Assembly (NCBI GenBank): GCA_019217005.1
Contig: JAHBNG010000063.1
Span: 16,052 to 80,051 of the forward strand
Reading direction: 5' to 3'
Origin: Chloroflexi bacterium TSY
Lineage (GTDB): Bacteria > Chloroflexota > Anaerolineae > Caldilineales > Caldilineaceae
DNA: 64,000 nt
The translations under genes and the position numbers were made by a program. A model generated the notes under the pieces. The model had not been told where the DNA came from, made no database searches, and was given only the letters and a program-made list of their open reading frames with translations. This document shows positions 63,910 to 64,000 of this stretch, piece after piece. Each line of letters begins with the position of its first letter. Position 1 is the first letter of the stretch.

Positions 63910-64000
63910 CCCTAACGTCCCGTGTATCTCGGATTCTGGTTTAGCAATTTATCTTGTCTCAGAGATTATCAGTAGACCGTTGTGGAGAAGGCGTTCCCTA

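Noticed and set aside
1..64000. tRNA, rRNA or prophage genes
   Set aside because: I looked for clover-leaf, rRNA-like and phage structural or integrase sequences and recognised none; a covariance search would be needed to exclude a divergent tRNA.

Overview
The window looks like a chromosomal piece of a Chloroflexota-type bacterium (Anaerolineae or Caldilineales relatives are my best guess). The evidence is lipoprotein binding proteins with acidic Ala/Glu-rich linkers after the lipobox, many LplBC, MalFG and Opp-type ABC importers, XisH/XisI pairs, and abundant palindromic intergenic repeats. This assignment is an inference from gene content; no rRNA or other phylogenetic marker is present. 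I saw no tRNA or rRNA gene.

Layout. 1-3.4 kb: TetR regulator, sulfatase and DinB protein, then the relics of an xisH-xisI pair and of a GH1 glycosidase. 3.5-10.6 kb (minus strand): an oppABCDF-type importer whose oppC has a poly-G frameshift and whose oppF has an internal stop, with a four-copy 81-bp tandem array between oppB and oppC. 11.5-14 kb: three phytanoyl-CoA dioxygenase (PhyH)-family oxygenases. 14.8-25.7 kb: two sugar-type binding proteins, two permease pairs separated by an ISAs1-type IS, an orphan nucleotidyltransferase and a divergent GroEL-like chaperonin joined to the second permease pair. 25.8-33 kb: methyltransferase, membrane protein, a repeated leader with a small ORF, and an ATPase-nuclease gene broken by two ISs, one of which carries a MITE. 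33.3-38.3 kb: sugar-acid catabolism (TIM-barrel isomerase, enolase-superfamily dehydratase, UxuA-like dehydratase) with broken neighbours. 38.7-47.5 kb: intact ATPase-nuclease, HAD hydrolase, LacI regulator with paired operators, binding protein, and three two-domain SnoaL-like proteins. 47.7-53.5 kb: broken PhyH gene, glycolipid-binding-like protein, homocysteine methyltransferase-like protein, TumE/TumA-type toxin-antitoxin pair between two direct repeats, and an intact xisH-xisI pair. 53.6-64 kb: truncated ISL3-type IS, oppF relic, second copy of the 1.5-kb IS, amidohydrolase, two frameshifted alpha/beta hydrolases, and a metallo-beta-lactamase-fold gene split by an IS.

The working theme is uptake and breakdown of host or plant/algal carbohydrates: sulfatase, GH1 relic, sugar importers and sugar-acid dehydratases. 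The accessory theme is very active transposition. Seven insertions can be resolved to the base from target duplications and five of them restore a plausible host reading frame when removed: ISL3-type (8 bp), a 1.5-kb IS (5 bp), a 215-bp MITE (5 bp, three copies), a 155-bp MITE (8 bp, two copies), a 135-bp element (4 bp) and an IS701/IS4-like IS (5 bp).

The most interesting unexplained system is a repeat of roughly 500 bp, present three times. It holds a promoter-like sequence, two conserved hairpins and a 79-codon ORF, and each copy lies beside a different accessory module: ATPase-nuclease, TumE/TumA, XisH/XisI. A GroEL-like gene within a sugar-importer operon and a PhyH-family protein with an HxG iron site are the next most notable. 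Many single-base frameshifts lie in homopolymers, so some of the apparent pseudogenes may be sequencing or assembly errors.
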